DNA from: JBBPZA01 sp963797015
GTDB taxonomy: Bacteria > Actinomycetota > Thermoleophilia > Solirubrobacterales > Solirubrobacteraceae
Length of the DNA: 64,000 nucleotides
Direction of reading: 5' to 3'
NCBI GenBank assembly: GCA_963797015.1
Contig: CAWCNV010000001.1
Location: 248,001 to 312,000, forward strand
Below the pieces are notes generated by a model that had not been told where the DNA came from, ran no database searches, and was given only the letters and a program-made list of their open reading frames with translations. The position numbers and the translations under genes were made by a program. Position 1 is the stretch's first letter. Every line of letters starts with the position of its first letter. Below are positions 9,226 through 18,443 of this stretch, one piece after another.

Positions 9226-9699
9226 CTAAGGACCTTGCGCCACGTCGCCGGCCTCGTGCAGCGCGTGGTCCACGGCCCGCACGACCTTTTCGGGCTGGGC
9301 GACGCCGCGGAACGCGAAGTCCGCGTCCCCGGTTCCGGCGGTGTCGAAGTCGACGGTCCCGATCTGGAGGATGCGCTGGAACGCGGTCTGGCGCGTGTTC
9401 ACGTTCTGCATGCGCTGCAGGTGGGCCTCCTGCGTGTGGCGCGCGATCAGGCCGCGCCTTATGTACAGGCGGCGGTTCGTGATCGCGTAGCTCGTGCCGA
9501 TGCGGCGCAGGAAGCCGACCAGGATGACCAGCGCCAGGACGGCGGCGAAGAGGAGGATCGCCACGGCGACGCTGCCGGCGAAGTAGCCGATCACGCCGGC
9601 GACGATCGCGACCACGAAGCCGGCGACGTGGTAGCCGAGGATGGAGCGCCACGAGGGGTGGCCGCTGAACAGAACGTGCTCGCCGGTCGCGAGGTCCAT
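9226..9699 (-). CDS. PH (bPH2/DUF304) domain membrane protein
   Basis: A 157-residue membrane protein. It starts MDLATGEHVLFSGHPSW and has two adjacent hydrophobic helices (about residues 20-70). The bacterial PH-like core follows: SYAITNRRLYIRRGLIARHTQEAHLQRMQNV, then the conserved phrase IGTVDFDTAG. This is the YdbS/YdbT-type bPH2 layout; the role in membrane stress or protein anchoring is not defined. The ATG at 9699 is chosen over the upstream in-frame start because the homologous region begins there. Divergent from priA with 71 bp between starts. Confidence 0.8.
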   Translation of the reverse strand: MDLATGEHVLFSGHPSWRSILGYHVAGFVVAIVAGVIGYFAGSVAVAILLFAAVLALVILVGFLRRIGTSYAITNRRLYIRRGLIARHTQEAHLQRMQNVNTRQTAFQRILQIGTVDFDTAGTGDADFAFRGVAQPEKVVRAVDHALHEAGDVAQGP

Positions 9700-9770
9700 G
9701 GCTGCGGCCAGCCTACCGGGGGGAGGGGCGGAGGGCCGTGGGCGTCCGCGCACCGGCCTAGCCTGGCCGC

Positions 9771-11978
9771 GTGCCCTCGATCGCACGCGTCGAGCCGCTG
9801 ACCACCGCGCGAACCGTGCGCGGGCCGTTCGACTACCTGCTCCCGGCGGAGCTGGGCGCGGTGGGCGAGGGCTCGCTGCTCGTCGTGCCCTTCGGCCGGC
9901 GGCGGGTGCTCGGCGTGGTGCTCGAGCTGGCGGACCGCAGCGAGGTGCCGCCCGAGCGCCTGGTCGCGCCCCTCGCGGCGCTCGAGCTCGGGGTGCCGGC
10001 CGAGCTGGTCCGGCTCGCGCTGTGGGTGGCGGACGCGTATGGGTCGACGCCCGCGCGCGCGCTCGCGCTCGTCCTTCCTCCCGGTGCGGGCACGGGGGTC
10101 GCCCCGCGCGTGCGCGAGCGGACGGCCCTCGTCGCGGAGCTGACCGCGGAGGGCCGGGCCGCGGCCGGAGCGGCCGCGGGCCAGGTGCCGGGCGCGGCGG
10201 CTCGCCTCACTGCCGGCCAGTGCGCCGTGCTGTCGCGGCTTGCGGCCGAGGGCGCGCTGCCGGCCACCGCGGTGGGCGCCGCGCACGGCTCGCTTCGCCG
10301 GCTCGAGCGGCGCGGGCTGCTGACGCTGGAGCGCCGGGCGCTGCGGCGCCGGCCCTCGCACGGGACGCTCGGCGCCGGGCGCGGCTCGCCGCCTTCGCTC
10401 AACGCCGCGCAGTCCGCCGCCCTGGCGGCGGTCGAGGACGCCCTCGGCCGGCCGCAGGCACGCCCCGAGGAGCGCCGCTTCCTGCTGCACGGCGTCACCG
10501 GGTCGGGCAAGACCGAGGTCTACCTGCGGGCCGCGCAGGCGGCGCTCGCGGCCGGGCGCGGCGCGCTCGTGCTCGTTCCCGAGATCGCGCTGACGCCGCA
10601 GACCGTCGCGCGCTGCCGCGAGCGTCTGGGCGAGGCGGTGGCGGTCCTTCACTCCGGCCTGCGGCCCGGTGAGCGCCACGACGAGTGGCTGCGGCTGCGC
10701 CGCGGCGAGGCGCGCGTGTGCGTCGGCCCGCGCTCGGCCGCCTTCGCTCCCGTCGCCGAGCTCGGGCTCGTCGTCGTCGACGAGGAGCACGAGTCCGCCT
10801 ACAAGCACGAGGGCGACCCGCGCTACGACGCGCGCACGGTGGCCGAGCGCCGCGCGGGCGAGGCGGGCGCGGTGCTTGTGGCGGGCAGCGCGACGCCGCG
10901 GCCCGAGAGCCGCCATCGGCTCGCGCGGCTGGTACTGCCCGAGCGCGCCGACTCGAGCCCTCTGCCGCCCGTGCGCGTGCTCGACATGCGCGAGGCGCCG
11001 CACGCGCTCCACCCCGAGACGCGCGAGGCGCTGGACGACGTCCGGCGCAAGGGCGAGAAGGCGATCGTCCTCCTTAACCGTCGCGGCTGGTCGAACTTCC
11101 TGAGCTGCCGCTCGTGCGGCCGTTCCTGGACGTGCCCGCAGTGCGACGTCGCGCTGGTCCTGCACCGCGCGCAGGGCGAGCTCGCCTGCCACCACTGCGG
11201 TCATCGCCAAGCGGTGCCGCAGCGCTGCGACTCGTGCGGCTCGGTGTCGGTCGCCCGCCATGGCGTCGGCACCGAGCGCCTCGAGCGCGAGCTCGAGGCC
11301 GCGCTCGCGCGGCCCGGCTTCGAGGTCGTGCGCCTCGACGCCGATGCAGCCGCCGGCCGCGGCGAGGTCGAGCGCCTGCTCGAGCGCTTCGACGCCGCGC
11401 CGGCCGGGGTCCTGCTCGGCACGCAGATGGTGGCCAAGGGCCACGACTTCCCGCAGGTGACGCTCGGGGTCGTGCTCGACGCCGACCGCACGCTGCGCTT
11501 CCCGGACTTCCGCGCCCAGGAGCGGACGTTCGCGCTCGTCGCCCAGCTCGCCGGCCGCGCCGGCCGCGGTCCGCGCGGCGGGCGCGTTCTGGTCCAGACG
11601 CTCGCGCCAGAGGAGGAGGCGATCCGATTCGCCGCGGCGCACGACTCCGAGGGCTTCCTGCGCGCGGAGCTCGCGCGCCGTGAGGCCCTGCGCTACCCGC
11701 CCTTTGCGCACCTCGTGCGCATGGTCTGCGGCTCGCGCGAGCCGGGCGCCGCGCTGTCCGTGGCGAGCGCTGTCCGCGAGCGGATCGACGCCCCGGACGC
11801 CCTGGTCCTGGGACCGGCACCGTTGTTCCGCCTGCGCGGTCGCGAGCGTGCTCAGGTCGTGGTCAAGGCGCCTGCGCGGCGTCCTGCCGTGGCCGCCGTG
11901 GGGGCGGCGGTCGCTGCCGTGGCGGCCTCGCCGGGCGGGCGCCGCGCGAGCTTCAGCGTCGACCCCGATCCTCAGTGA
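9771..11978 (+). CDS. priA: Primosomal protein N' (replication restart helicase)
   Basis: PriA reloads the replicative helicase at collapsed forks. The 735-residue product has the N-terminal DNA-binding region, Walker A GVTGSGKTE (about residues 241-249), a DEEH Walker B in VVVDEEHESAYK (about 335-346) and the zinc-binding insertion with CxxC pairs (CRSCG, CPQC, CHHC, CDSC, about 445-490). The helicase C-terminal motif LLGTQMVAKGHDFP follows. Start is GTG at 9771. It is followed 34 nt later by def, the usual actinobacterial order. Many actinobacterial PriA proteins have a degenerate ATPase; here both Walker motifs look intact. Confidence 0.95.
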   Translation: MPSIARVEPLTTARTVRGPFDYLLPAELGAVGEGSLLVVPFGRRRVLGVVLELADRSEVPPERLVAPLAALELGVPAELVRLALWVADAYGSTPARALALVLPPGAGTGVAPRVRERTALVAELTAEGRAAAGAAAGQVPGAAARLTAGQCAVLSRLAAEGALPATAVGAAHGSLRRLERRGLLTLERRALRRRPSHGTLGAGRGSPPSLNAAQSAALAAVEDALGRPQARPEERRFLLHGVTGSGKTEVYLRAAQAALAAGRGALVLVPEIALTPQTVARCRERLGEAVAVLHSGLRPGERHDEWLRLRRGEARVCVGPRSAAFAPVAELGLVVVDEEHESAYKHEGDPRYDARTVAERRAGEAGAVLVAGSATPRPESRHRLARLVLPERADSSPLPPVRVLDMREAPHALHPETREALDDVRRKGEKAIVLLNRRGWSNFLSCRSCGRSWTCPQCDVALVLHRAQGELACHHCGHRQAVPQRCDSCGSVSVARHGVGTERLERELEAALARPGFEVVRLDADAAAGRGEVERLLERFDAAPAGVLLGTQMVAKGHDFPQVTLGVVLDADRTLRFPDFRAQERTFALVAQLAGRAGRGPRGGRVLVQTLAPEEEAIRFAAAHDSEGFLRAELARREALRYPPFAHLVRMVCGSREPGAALSVASAVRERIDAPDALVLGPAPLFRLRGRERAQVVVKAPARRPAVAAVGAAVAAVAASPGGRRASFSVDPDPQ

Positions 11979-12012
11979 CAGAGCCGCGCGAGGCCTCCTA
12001 AACTGAGCGCCG

Positions 12013-12618
12013 ATGGCCCACGAGACGACCGAAGTAGTCGACGAGCAGGAGCTGGAAGAGCACGGCGAGCGCGAGCAGGTCGAGCAGCTCGACCCCGAGG
12101 TCGCCGCGCGTCGGGAGGCGGCGCTGCAGCTCGTGCGCCGCTGGGGAGACCCGGTGCTCAAGAGCCGCGCCGTCCCCGTCGAGCGCTTCGACGACGACCT
12201 GCGCGCCGAGGTCGCGCGCATGGCGGCGATCATGAACGACGCGATCGGCGTGGGGCTGGCCGCGCCCCAGCTCGGGACCGCCCACCGCCTGTTCGTGTAC
12301 CGCGTCGGCCGCGACGCTCCGCTCGGCGTCGTCGTCAACCCCGAGATCGAGTGGCGCTCGAAGGACCAGGAGACCTACGAGGAGGGGTGCCTCAGCATCC
12401 CCGGCGTGGTCGTCGACGTCGAACGCCCGATCCACGTGCGCGTGCACGCGCAGGACGAGTGGGGCGAGCCGCTGGTCATCGAGGCTTCCGGCCTCGAGGC
12501 GCGCGTGATCCAGCACGAGTCGGACCACCTCGACGGGGTGCTCATGCTCGACCGCACGAGTCGTGAGCAGCGCAAGGAGGCCATCCGCGCCTTGCGCGAG
12601 GCCGCCGAGCAGCGCTGA
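12013..12618 (+). CDS. def: Peptide deformylase
   Basis: Removes the N-formyl group from nascent proteins. All three family motifs are present: GVGLAAPQLG (about residues 76-85), EEGCLSIPG with the metal Cys (about 123-131) and QHESDHLDG with the HExxH metal motif (about 167-175). The product is 201 residues. The first about 35 residues form a Glu/Gln/Arg-rich extension that most deformylases lack; an internal start is possible but no better initiation site is seen. It works together with fmt, which lies just downstream. Confidence 0.95.
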   Translation: MAHETTEVVDEQELEEHGEREQVEQLDPEVAARREAALQLVRRWGDPVLKSRAVPVERFDDDLRAEVARMAAIMNDAIGVGLAAPQLGTAHRLFVYRVGRDAPLGVVVNPEIEWRSKDQETYEEGCLSIPGVVVDVERPIHVRVHAQDEWGEPLVIEASGLEARVIQHESDHLDGVLMLDRTSREQRKEAIRALREAAEQR

Positions 12619-12621
12619 TCA

Positions 12622-12689
12622 CCCTCTGGCGGCGTCCTCGCCCGCTCCCGTACCGGGTACGCCACGCGGGCTGCGTCCTTGCCAGAGGG
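12622..12689. repeat. Large imperfect palindrome between def and fmt
   Basis: Nine-base outer arms CCCTCTGGC (12622-12630) and GCCAGAGGG (12681-12689) are exact reverse complements. Inside lie a second pair, CCCGC/GCGGG, and a central CGTAC-CGG-GTACG hairpin. The transcript could fold into a long stem. There is no T-run after it, so it is not a classic intrinsic terminator. It fills nearly all of the def-fmt gap and could be a structured leader of fmt, an attenuator or a small mobile palindromic repeat. Confidence 0.5.
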
Positions 12690-12721
12690 CGCCAGCGCTG
12701 CTCGGACCGTAATGTGGCCGC

Positions 12722-13606
12722 GTGCGCACCGTCTTCCTCGGGACGTCGGACTTTGCCGTAGTGGTGCTGGAGCGGCTGGCCGCGAGCCCGCACCGTCCGG
12801 CGCTCGTCGTCACGCGACCCGACCGGCCGCGCGGTCGCGGGCGGCACGTGCAGCCGCCGCCGGTGGCGTCGGTCGCCCGGGCGCTGGGGCTCGAGCTGCT
12901 GCAGCCCGAGCGCCTCAACGACCCCGAGCCCGTCGCGAGCATCGCCGCCGCCGCTCCGGAGGTCGTGTGCGTGTGCGCGTACGGTGCGCTGATCAAGGAG
13001 CCGCTGCTCTCGGCGCACGAGCTGCTCAACGTGCATCCCTCGCTGCTCCCTCGCTGGCGCGGCGCCGCGCCGGTCGAGCGGGCGATCATGGCCGGCGACG
13101 ATCGGACCGGCGTGTCGCTCATGCGCGTTACGGCGGGGCTGGACAGCGGTCCCGTGTGCCTCCAGGCCGGCGAGCCCATCTCCGCGAAGGACACCTACGG
13201 AACACTTGCGCCGCGCCTGGCGCGCCAGGGCGGCGAGCAGCTCGTGCGCGCGCTGGAAGAACGTCCGCCGTTCCGGGAGCAGGACGACGCGGCGGCGACC
13301 TACGCCGACAAGATCACGGCGGAGGACCGGCGACTGGACCCCAGCCGGCCGGCGGCTGAGCTCGAGCGCACCGTGCGCGCCCTGACGCCCCACATCGGGG
13401 CGCTGCTCGAGCGGGAGGGCGGCCCGCTGCGCGTGCTCGCAGCGCGCGTGGCGGCCGACGGCCCGCCGGAGGGCGAGCTCGCGGCGCAGGACGGGCGCCT
13501 GGTCCTCGGCTGCGGCGAGGGCGGCCTGGAGCTGCTCGAGGTGCAGCCGCCCGGCGGGCGGCCGATGTCGGCGGCCGACTATTTGCGCGGGCACCGGGTC
13601 GGGTGA
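12722..13606 (+). CDS. fmt: Methionyl-tRNA formyltransferase
   Basis: Formylates the initiator Met-tRNA using 10-formyl-tetrahydrofolate. Full length at 294 residues. The N-terminal Rossmann-like domain opens VFLGTSDFAVVVLERL. The catalytic region shows NVHPSLLPRWRGAAPVERAI (about residues 102-121), with the conserved Asn and His, and MRVTAGLDSGPV gives the Asp loop. The C-terminal OB-like domain starts near residue 205. Start is GTG at 12722. It is the partner of def upstream; a strong bidirectional terminator follows. Confidence 0.95.
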   Translation: MRTVFLGTSDFAVVVLERLAASPHRPALVVTRPDRPRGRGRHVQPPPVASVARALGLELLQPERLNDPEPVASIAAAAPEVVCVCAYGALIKEPLLSAHELLNVHPSLLPRWRGAAPVERAIMAGDDRTGVSLMRVTAGLDSGPVCLQAGEPISAKDTYGTLAPRLARQGGEQLVRALEERPPFREQDDAAATYADKITAEDRRLDPSRPAAELERTVRALTPHIGALLEREGGPLRVLAARVAADGPPEGELAAQDGRLVLGCGEGGLELLEVQPPGGRPMSAADYLRGHRVG

Positions 13607-13615
13607 GGAGGGCGC

Positions 13616-13649
13616 GGGGGGCGGCCGGCCCGTCCCGGCCGCATCCCCC
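13616..13649. terminator. Bidirectional terminator-like hairpin between fmt and the pyrophosphatase gene
   Basis: Arms GGGGG-GCGGCCGG (13616-13628) and CCGGCCGC-AT-CCCCC (13635-13649) pair with a two-base bulge around a six-base loop (13629-13634). It sits between two convergent genes (fmt ending 13606, pyrophosphatase ending 13667) and can act on both strands. Only short T-tracts flank it. Confidence 0.6.
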
Positions 13650-13666
13650 TTATGGGCGGCGCCCCT

Positions 13667-15316
13667 TTACACGGTCGGTGCGGCCAGCAGGCGCGGCGCG
13701 ACCTGCTTCTTGCGGCTCATCACCCCGGGCAGCGCGACGCGGCCGTTGTCGAGCTTGACCTCGAACGCGCGCTCGATCGCGCTCGTGTCGCCGCTGACCA
13801 GCAGCTCGGTGCCCCTGGCCAGGATGTCGGTGACCATCAGCGCGTAGACGTCGTAGCCGCCTTCGCGCCTGCCTTCCTCCAGCGCCTCGAGCAGTTCGTC
13901 CTCGCGCTCCAGCAGCGACGGTCCCACCGTCTCCACCTGCGCGATCGCGATCGTGCCGCCGCCGACCTCGTACTGCTTGGCGTCGCCCTTGACGATCCGC
14001 TCGGCGGGGACGCTCGAGAGGTCCGACGTGGCCTCGAACATCTCGCGCCCGAACTCCCGCGCGTCGAGCGCGAGCGCGCGCTCGAGATACGCGACGACCT
14101 TCTCGTCGCGATCGGTGGTCGTCGGCGAGCTGAGGATCACTGTGTCCGAGAGGACCGCCGCCAGCAGCAGGACTCCGGTCGGGTGGCCGGGCTCCAGGCC
14201 GCTCTGCCGGAAGCGCTCGATCACCAGCGTGGCGGTCGAGCCCACGGGGTCGAAGGTCGCCCGCACGGGCACGTGCGTCTCGATCGAGCCGACGTTGTGG
14301 TGGTCGAGGATCTCGACGATCTCGGCCTGGTCGACTCCGGGGACGCTCTGGACCTGCTCGGCGTGGTCGACGAGGATGACCTGCCGCGGGCGCGGGTTGA
14401 GCAGGTCGGCGCGTGTGACGAGCCCGACCGGCCGGTGGTCCGGGTCGACCGCGACCGCGGCGCGGTAGTGGATGTCCTTGACCTGCTCGGCGACGTCGGC
14501 CATCAGGTCGCCGGGCCGCACGGTCAGCGGCTCGCGGTCGGCCCACGCGCGGCACGGCGCCGAGAGAGTGATGAGCCGTGCCGTCACGTAGCTGTCGAGC
14601 GGAGAGACGATCACCGCGGCTCCGCGCTCGCGCGCCAGCTCCAGGAGCTCGTCCGCGGGCTTCGCGTGGTTTGAGGTCACGAGCAGCGAGACCCCGACCT
14701 CGAGCGCGAGCCGCTGGACGTCGGGCCGGTCCCCGACGACGACGACGTCGCCGGCGCCGAAGTGGACCGGGAGCGAGGCGATGTCCATCGCCAGCACCCA
14801 GACGGCGCTGGCGAGCTCGTCGTCGCAGCCGACCACGAGCTCACCTCCGAGCACGCCGGCGATCGCGTGCACGGTGGTCGGCGCGTCGAGCTTCGACGCC
14901 TCGCGCGACTCGCGCACGTAGCGGCGAGCGAGCGCGCGCTCGGAGACCACGCCGGCCAGCAACCCGTCGTCGTCGAGGATCGGCACGAGGTCGAGGTCCT
15001 CGCGGGCCATCGTCAGGCCGACGTCGCGGATGGGCTCGTCGTGCGGAGCGGTCGCGAACTGGTCGCGCATCACGTCCTGGACGCGCAGCATCACGTGCGG
15101 GAGGAACTCGGGCTCGGGCGCGCCGCTGCGCTGGAGCACCCAGCGGGTCTGGGCGTTGACGTCGCCCAGCCGGACGGGGACGTAGTTGTGCGATGGATCC
15201 ACGCGTCCCTTGAGCTCTGCGTAGCCGACCGCGGCCGCGATCGCGTCGGTGTCGGGATTGCGGTGGCCCGAGACGTAGATGACCGGCTGCTCGTCGATGG
15301 CGCGATTGTCGCGCAC
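13667..15316 (-). CDS. Manganese-dependent inorganic pyrophosphatase with CBS and DRTGG domains
   Basis: A 549-residue family II pyrophosphatase of the regulated type. The DHH part has the N-terminal SGHRNPDTDAIAAA motif (about residues 15-28) and DHHNVGS (DHH metal motif, about 345-351). Between them lie two CBS halves (about 75-130 and 250-310) flanking a DRTGG domain, the arrangement that lets adenine nucleotides control hydrolysis of PPi. The C-terminal DHHA2 domain follows. The start is uncertain: GTG at 15316 gives the expected length and puts the conserved motif near the N-terminus. Divergent from rsmB by 33 bp. Confidence 0.85.
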   Translation of the reverse strand: MRDNRAIDEQPVIYVSGHRNPDTDAIAAAVGYAELKGRVDPSHNYVPVRLGDVNAQTRWVLQRSGAPEPEFLPHVMLRVQDVMRDQFATAPHDEPIRDVGLTMAREDLDLVPILDDDGLLAGVVSERALARRYVRESREASKLDAPTTVHAIAGVLGGELVVGCDDELASAVWVLAMDIASLPVHFGAGDVVVVGDRPDVQRLALEVGVSLLVTSNHAKPADELLELARERGAAVIVSPLDSYVTARLITLSAPCRAWADREPLTVRPGDLMADVAEQVKDIHYRAAVAVDPDHRPVGLVTRADLLNPRPRQVILVDHAEQVQSVPGVDQAEIVEILDHHNVGSIETHVPVRATFDPVGSTATLVIERFRQSGLEPGHPTGVLLLAAVLSDTVILSSPTTTDRDEKVVAYLERALALDAREFGREMFEATSDLSSVPAERIVKGDAKQYEVGGGTIAIAQVETVGPSLLEREDELLEALEEGRREGGYDVYALMVTDILARGTELLVSGDTSAIERAFEVKLDNGRVALPGVMSRKKQVAPRLLAAPTV

Positions 15317-15349
15317 GGAGCGGCAGCGTGGGGGCCTACGCTGGCCCTC

Positions 15350-16708
15350 ATGCACACCGCGAAGCTCGCCCCGGCCGTCGCGCCCGCGCGCGCGCTCGCG
15401 TTCGCCGTGCTGCTTCGCGTGTTCGAGCACGGCGCCTACGCGGATCGCGCGCTCGAGGCCGAGGCTCGCCGGGCCGGGCTCGATGCGCGCGACCGGGCGC
15501 TGGCCATGAGGCTCGCCTACGGCGCCGTCCAGCAGCGCGCGCTGCTCGACCACGTCGCCGAACGGCTCGCGGGCCGCCCGGTGGCCCGTCTGGACGCGCC
15601 CGTGCGCGCCGCGCTGCGCCTCGGCCTGGAGCAGCTGCTCCACCTGGACGCGGTGCCCGACCACGCCGCCGTGGGCGAGAGTGTGGAGCTGGCCAAGGCC
15701 GCTTCGCCGGGCGGCGCGCGGCTGGTGAACGCGGTCCTGCGGCGGGCGACCGGCGAGGCCGCGGGGATCGTGGCCGGGCTCGACGACTCGACTCCCGAGG
15801 GCGCTGCCCTGCGCCACTCGCACCCGCGCTGGCTGGCCGAGCTGTGGTGGGAGCAGCTCGGCGCCGACGACGCCCGGGCGCTGATGGCCGCCGACAACGA
15901 GCCCGCCGAGCCGGCGCTGCGGGCGAACACGCTCGTGATGGACCGCGACGCCCTTGTGGGTGCGTTGGGCGACGAGGGGGTGGCCGCGAGGCCGGTGGAG
16001 CCCCCGCGCGAGGCGGTGGTCGTCGACGGCGGCTTCGACGCGCACGCCTCGTCGCTGCACGCGCGCGGCGCGTTCATGCCGCAGTCGCGCGCCTCGGCGA
16101 TGGTTGCCCATGTGGTCGCCCCGCGACCGGGCGAGCGTGTGCTCGACCTGTGCGCGGCACCGGGCGGCAAAACGACCCACCTGGCCGCGCTGCTGGAGGG
16201 AGGCGGCGAGGTCGTGGCGCTCGAGCGCCACCCCGGCCGTGCCCGAGCGCTCGCGCAGACTTGCCGGCGGATGCGCGCGCACAACGTCTCCGTCCGCGAG
16301 CAGGACGCGCGCGCGCCGCTCGCGGACAACGCGGCCTTCGACCGCGTCCTGCTCGACCCGCCGTGCACCGGCCTGGGCACGCTGCGCTCGCGTCCCGACC
16401 TGCGCTGGCGCGTGGGCGCCGGCGACCCCGCGCGGCTGGCGGCGCTCCAGCGCGAGCTGCTCGCCGCGGCGGCGGCGGCGACGCGACCGGGCGGCACGCT
16501 CGTCTACTCGACGTGCACGATCTCGCCTGCCGAGAACGAGCGCCAGATCGAGCGCTTCTGCGCCGAGCACCCGGCCTTCGCACCCGACGACCTGCGCTCC
16601 GCGGCGCCGCTCTGGCACCATCCGGCGGTGCCCTGCCACCTGCAGACGCTGCCGCATCGCGACGGAACCGACGGCTTCTTCATCGCACGGCTGCGTCGAA
16701 GCGCATGA
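15350..16708 (+). CDS. rsmB: 16S rRNA (cytosine-967-C5)-methyltransferase-like protein
   Basis: A 452-residue NusB-domain plus SAM-methyltransferase protein. The first about 140 residues form the NusB-like RNA-binding domain. The catalytic domain has the SAM loop LDLCAAPGGKTTHLAALL (about residues 264-281) and the two m5C-methyltransferase cysteines in DPPCTGLGTLRSRPDLRW (about 336) and VYSTCTISPAENE (about 386). The def-fmt-rsmB order is conserved in many bacteria; here the pyrophosphatase gene is inserted antiparallel. ATG at 15350; overlaps the zinc-ribbon gene by ATGA. Confidence 0.92.
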   Translation: MHTAKLAPAVAPARALAFAVLLRVFEHGAYADRALEAEARRAGLDARDRALAMRLAYGAVQQRALLDHVAERLAGRPVARLDAPVRAALRLGLEQLLHLDAVPDHAAVGESVELAKAASPGGARLVNAVLRRATGEAAGIVAGLDDSTPEGAALRHSHPRWLAELWWEQLGADDARALMAADNEPAEPALRANTLVMDRDALVGALGDEGVAARPVEPPREAVVVDGGFDAHASSLHARGAFMPQSRASAMVAHVVAPRPGERVLDLCAAPGGKTTHLAALLEGGGEVVALERHPGRARALAQTCRRMRAHNVSVREQDARAPLADNAAFDRVLLDPPCTGLGTLRSRPDLRWRVGAGDPARLAALQRELLAAAAAATRPGGTLVYSTCTISPAENERQIERFCAEHPAFAPDDLRSAAPLWHHPAVPCHLQTLPHRDGTDGFFIARLRRSA

Positions 16709-16938
16709 GCACCGAGCCCGATGTCACGCTGCGGCGACCGGCGTGCCCCGCGTGCGGCGAGCCGTGGCTGCGGCCCACCAACCTCCCGGGCCGCTATCGC
16801 TGTGTCAACTGCCTGAAGCGCTTCGAGCTCGTCTCGGTGTGCCCCAACTGCGGCGAGCACTCGACGATCGTGCGCATGGAGCACTCGGCGACGATGACCT
16901 GCAACCACTGCGGCGGCAGCATGCTGCGCGCCATCTGA
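16705..16938 (+). CDS. Small zinc-ribbon protein
   Basis: A 77-residue protein with four CxxC knuckles (CPACG, CVNC, CPNCG, CNHCG), enough for two zinc ribbons. It probably binds nucleic acid or a protein partner. It overlaps the rsmB stop by ATGA and ends 3 nt before rpe, so it is translated as part of the rsmB-rpe operon and may serve translation or RNA modification. No closer family was recognised. Confidence 0.75.
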   Translation: MSTEPDVTLRRPACPACGEPWLRPTNLPGRYRCVNCLKRFELVSVCPNCGEHSTIVRMEHSATMTCNHCGGSMLRAI

Positions 16939-16941
16939 CCA

Positions 16942-17625
16942 GTGGAAGAGGAGGAGATCCTGCGGTCGCCGCGCGTGGCGCCGTCGATCCTCTCGGCCGA
17001 CTTCGCGCGCCTGGGCGACCAGGTGGCGGAGGTGATGGAGGCCGGCGCTCGGATCATCCACGTCGACGTGATGGACGGTCACTTCGTCCCGCCGATCACC
17101 ATCGGGCCGCTGATCGTCGCCGCGCTGCGCGAGCAGGTCCACGCCGCCGGCGGCGTGCTCGAGGTGCACCTGATGATCGAGCGCCCCGAGCGTCACGTAG
17201 CCGAGTTCGCGCAGGCCGGGGGAGACGTCATCACGATCCACCCCGAGGCCACACCGCACCTGCACTACGCGCTCGGCCAGATCCGCGCGGCGGGAGCACG
17301 TGCCGGCGCCGCGATCAACCCGGCCACGCCGCCCGAGGCGCTGGCCGAGGTCGTGGGGATGCTCGACGTCGCGCTGTGCATGACCGTGAACCCGGGCTGG
17401 GGCGGGCAACCCTTCATCGAGCACTCGCTCGACAAGATCCGCCGTCTGCGCGCTCTGCTCCCCGAGGACGTCGCGCTCGAGGTCGACGGCGGCATCGACC
17501 CGGACACGGTGGGTCCCTGCGCGGAGGCCGGCGCGACGCGCTTCGTGGCCGGCTCGCATGTGTTCGGCGGTCCGGACCCACCGGCCGCCTACCGCGCGAT
17601 CGCGGCGGCGGCAGGAGCGCGCTGA
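16942..17625 (+). CDS. rpe: Ribulose-phosphate 3-epimerase
   Basis: Interconverts ribulose-5-phosphate and xylulose-5-phosphate in the pentose phosphate pathway. The 227-residue TIM barrel shows APSILSADFARLG (about residues 13-25), the metal and catalytic motif HVDVMDGHFVPPITIGP (about 39-55), EVHLMIERPE, TVNPGWGGQPFI (about 148-159) and EVDGGI with the second catalytic Asp (about 176). Start is GTG at 16942, 3 nt after the zinc-ribbon stop. Confidence 0.95.
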   Translation: MEEEEILRSPRVAPSILSADFARLGDQVAEVMEAGARIIHVDVMDGHFVPPITIGPLIVAALREQVHAAGGVLEVHLMIERPERHVAEFAQAGGDVITIHPEATPHLHYALGQIRAAGARAGAAINPATPPEALAEVVGMLDVALCMTVNPGWGGQPFIEHSLDKIRRLRALLPEDVALEVDGGIDPDTVGPCAEAGATRFVAGSHVFGGPDPPAAYRAIAAAAGAR

Positions 17626-17707
17626 GCCCGCTACGGGTAACCGAACCCGCGGACGCCGGTCTCCACGCGCGAGCCGCCGCCGCGCAGTCGTCAGACTTGC
17701 GGCCGAC

Positions 17708-18436
17708 GTGAACGCCGAATCGATCGTCACAGCCCAGGATGTCACCCGCCGCTACGGCGAGGGCGACGCGGCCGTCGACGCCCTACGCGGCGTGTCGGTC
17801 GGCTTTCCGAAGGGCGGCTACACCGCGATCATGGGCCCGTCGGGCTCCGGGAAGTCGACGCTCATGCACATCCTCGCCGGACTCGATCGGCCGACAAGCG
17901 GGACGGTCGCCGTCGACGGCGTCGACATCACCGGGCTCGACGACAACGAGCTGACGAAGCTGCGCCGCGACAAGTTCGGCTTCATCTTCCAGTTCTTCAA
18001 CCTGCTCCCGGTGCTGAGCGCGGAGGAGAACATCACGCTGCCGCTGCGCATCGCTGGCCGCGACGTCGACCGCCCGTGGCTCGACCAGCTCATCGAGACC
18101 GTGGGGCTCGACGATCGCCGCACGCACCGCCCGGCCGAGCTCTCCGGCGGCCAGCAGCAGCGCGTCGCCGTGGCCCGGGCGCTCGTGACGCGGCCGGCGG
18201 TCGTGTTCGCCGACGAGCCGACCGGCAACCTGGACTCCAAGGCCTCAGCCGAGGTGCTCGCGCTCCTGCGCCGGGCCGTCGACGACTTCGGGCAGACCGT
18301 CGTGATGGTGACCCACGACGCGGGCGCGGCCTCCGTGGCCGACCGCGTTCTGGTGCTCGGCGACGGTCGGATCGTGCACGACGGCGACGCCGGCGACGTC
18401 GACTCGGTCCACGACCTGCTCAAGCAGGTCGCCTGA
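17708..18436 (+). CDS. ABC transporter ATP-binding protein (MacB/LolD type)
   Basis: A 242-residue ABC ATPase. Walker A is MGPSGSGKSTLMHI (about residues 41-54), the Q-loop lies in FIFQFFNLLPVL, the signature is LSGGQQQRVAVARAL (about 144-158) and Walker B is VVFADEPTGNLDS (about 165-177), with the MacB/LolD-typical EPTGNLDS. It powers the FtsX-like permease that starts 7 nt downstream. The substrate cannot be told; such pairs export lipids, peptides or drugs or act on cell-wall enzymes. Start GTG at 17708. Confidence 0.92.
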   Translation: MNAESIVTAQDVTRRYGEGDAAVDALRGVSVGFPKGGYTAIMGPSGSGKSTLMHILAGLDRPTSGTVAVDGVDITGLDDNELTKLRRDKFGFIFQFFNLLPVLSAEENITLPLRIAGRDVDRPWLDQLIETVGLDDRRTHRPAELSGGQQQRVAVARALVTRPAVVFADEPTGNLDSKASAEVLALLRRAVDDFGQTVVMVTHDAGAASVADRVLVLGDGRIVHDGDAGDVDSVHDLLKQVA

Positions 18437-18443
18437 CGCCGCC

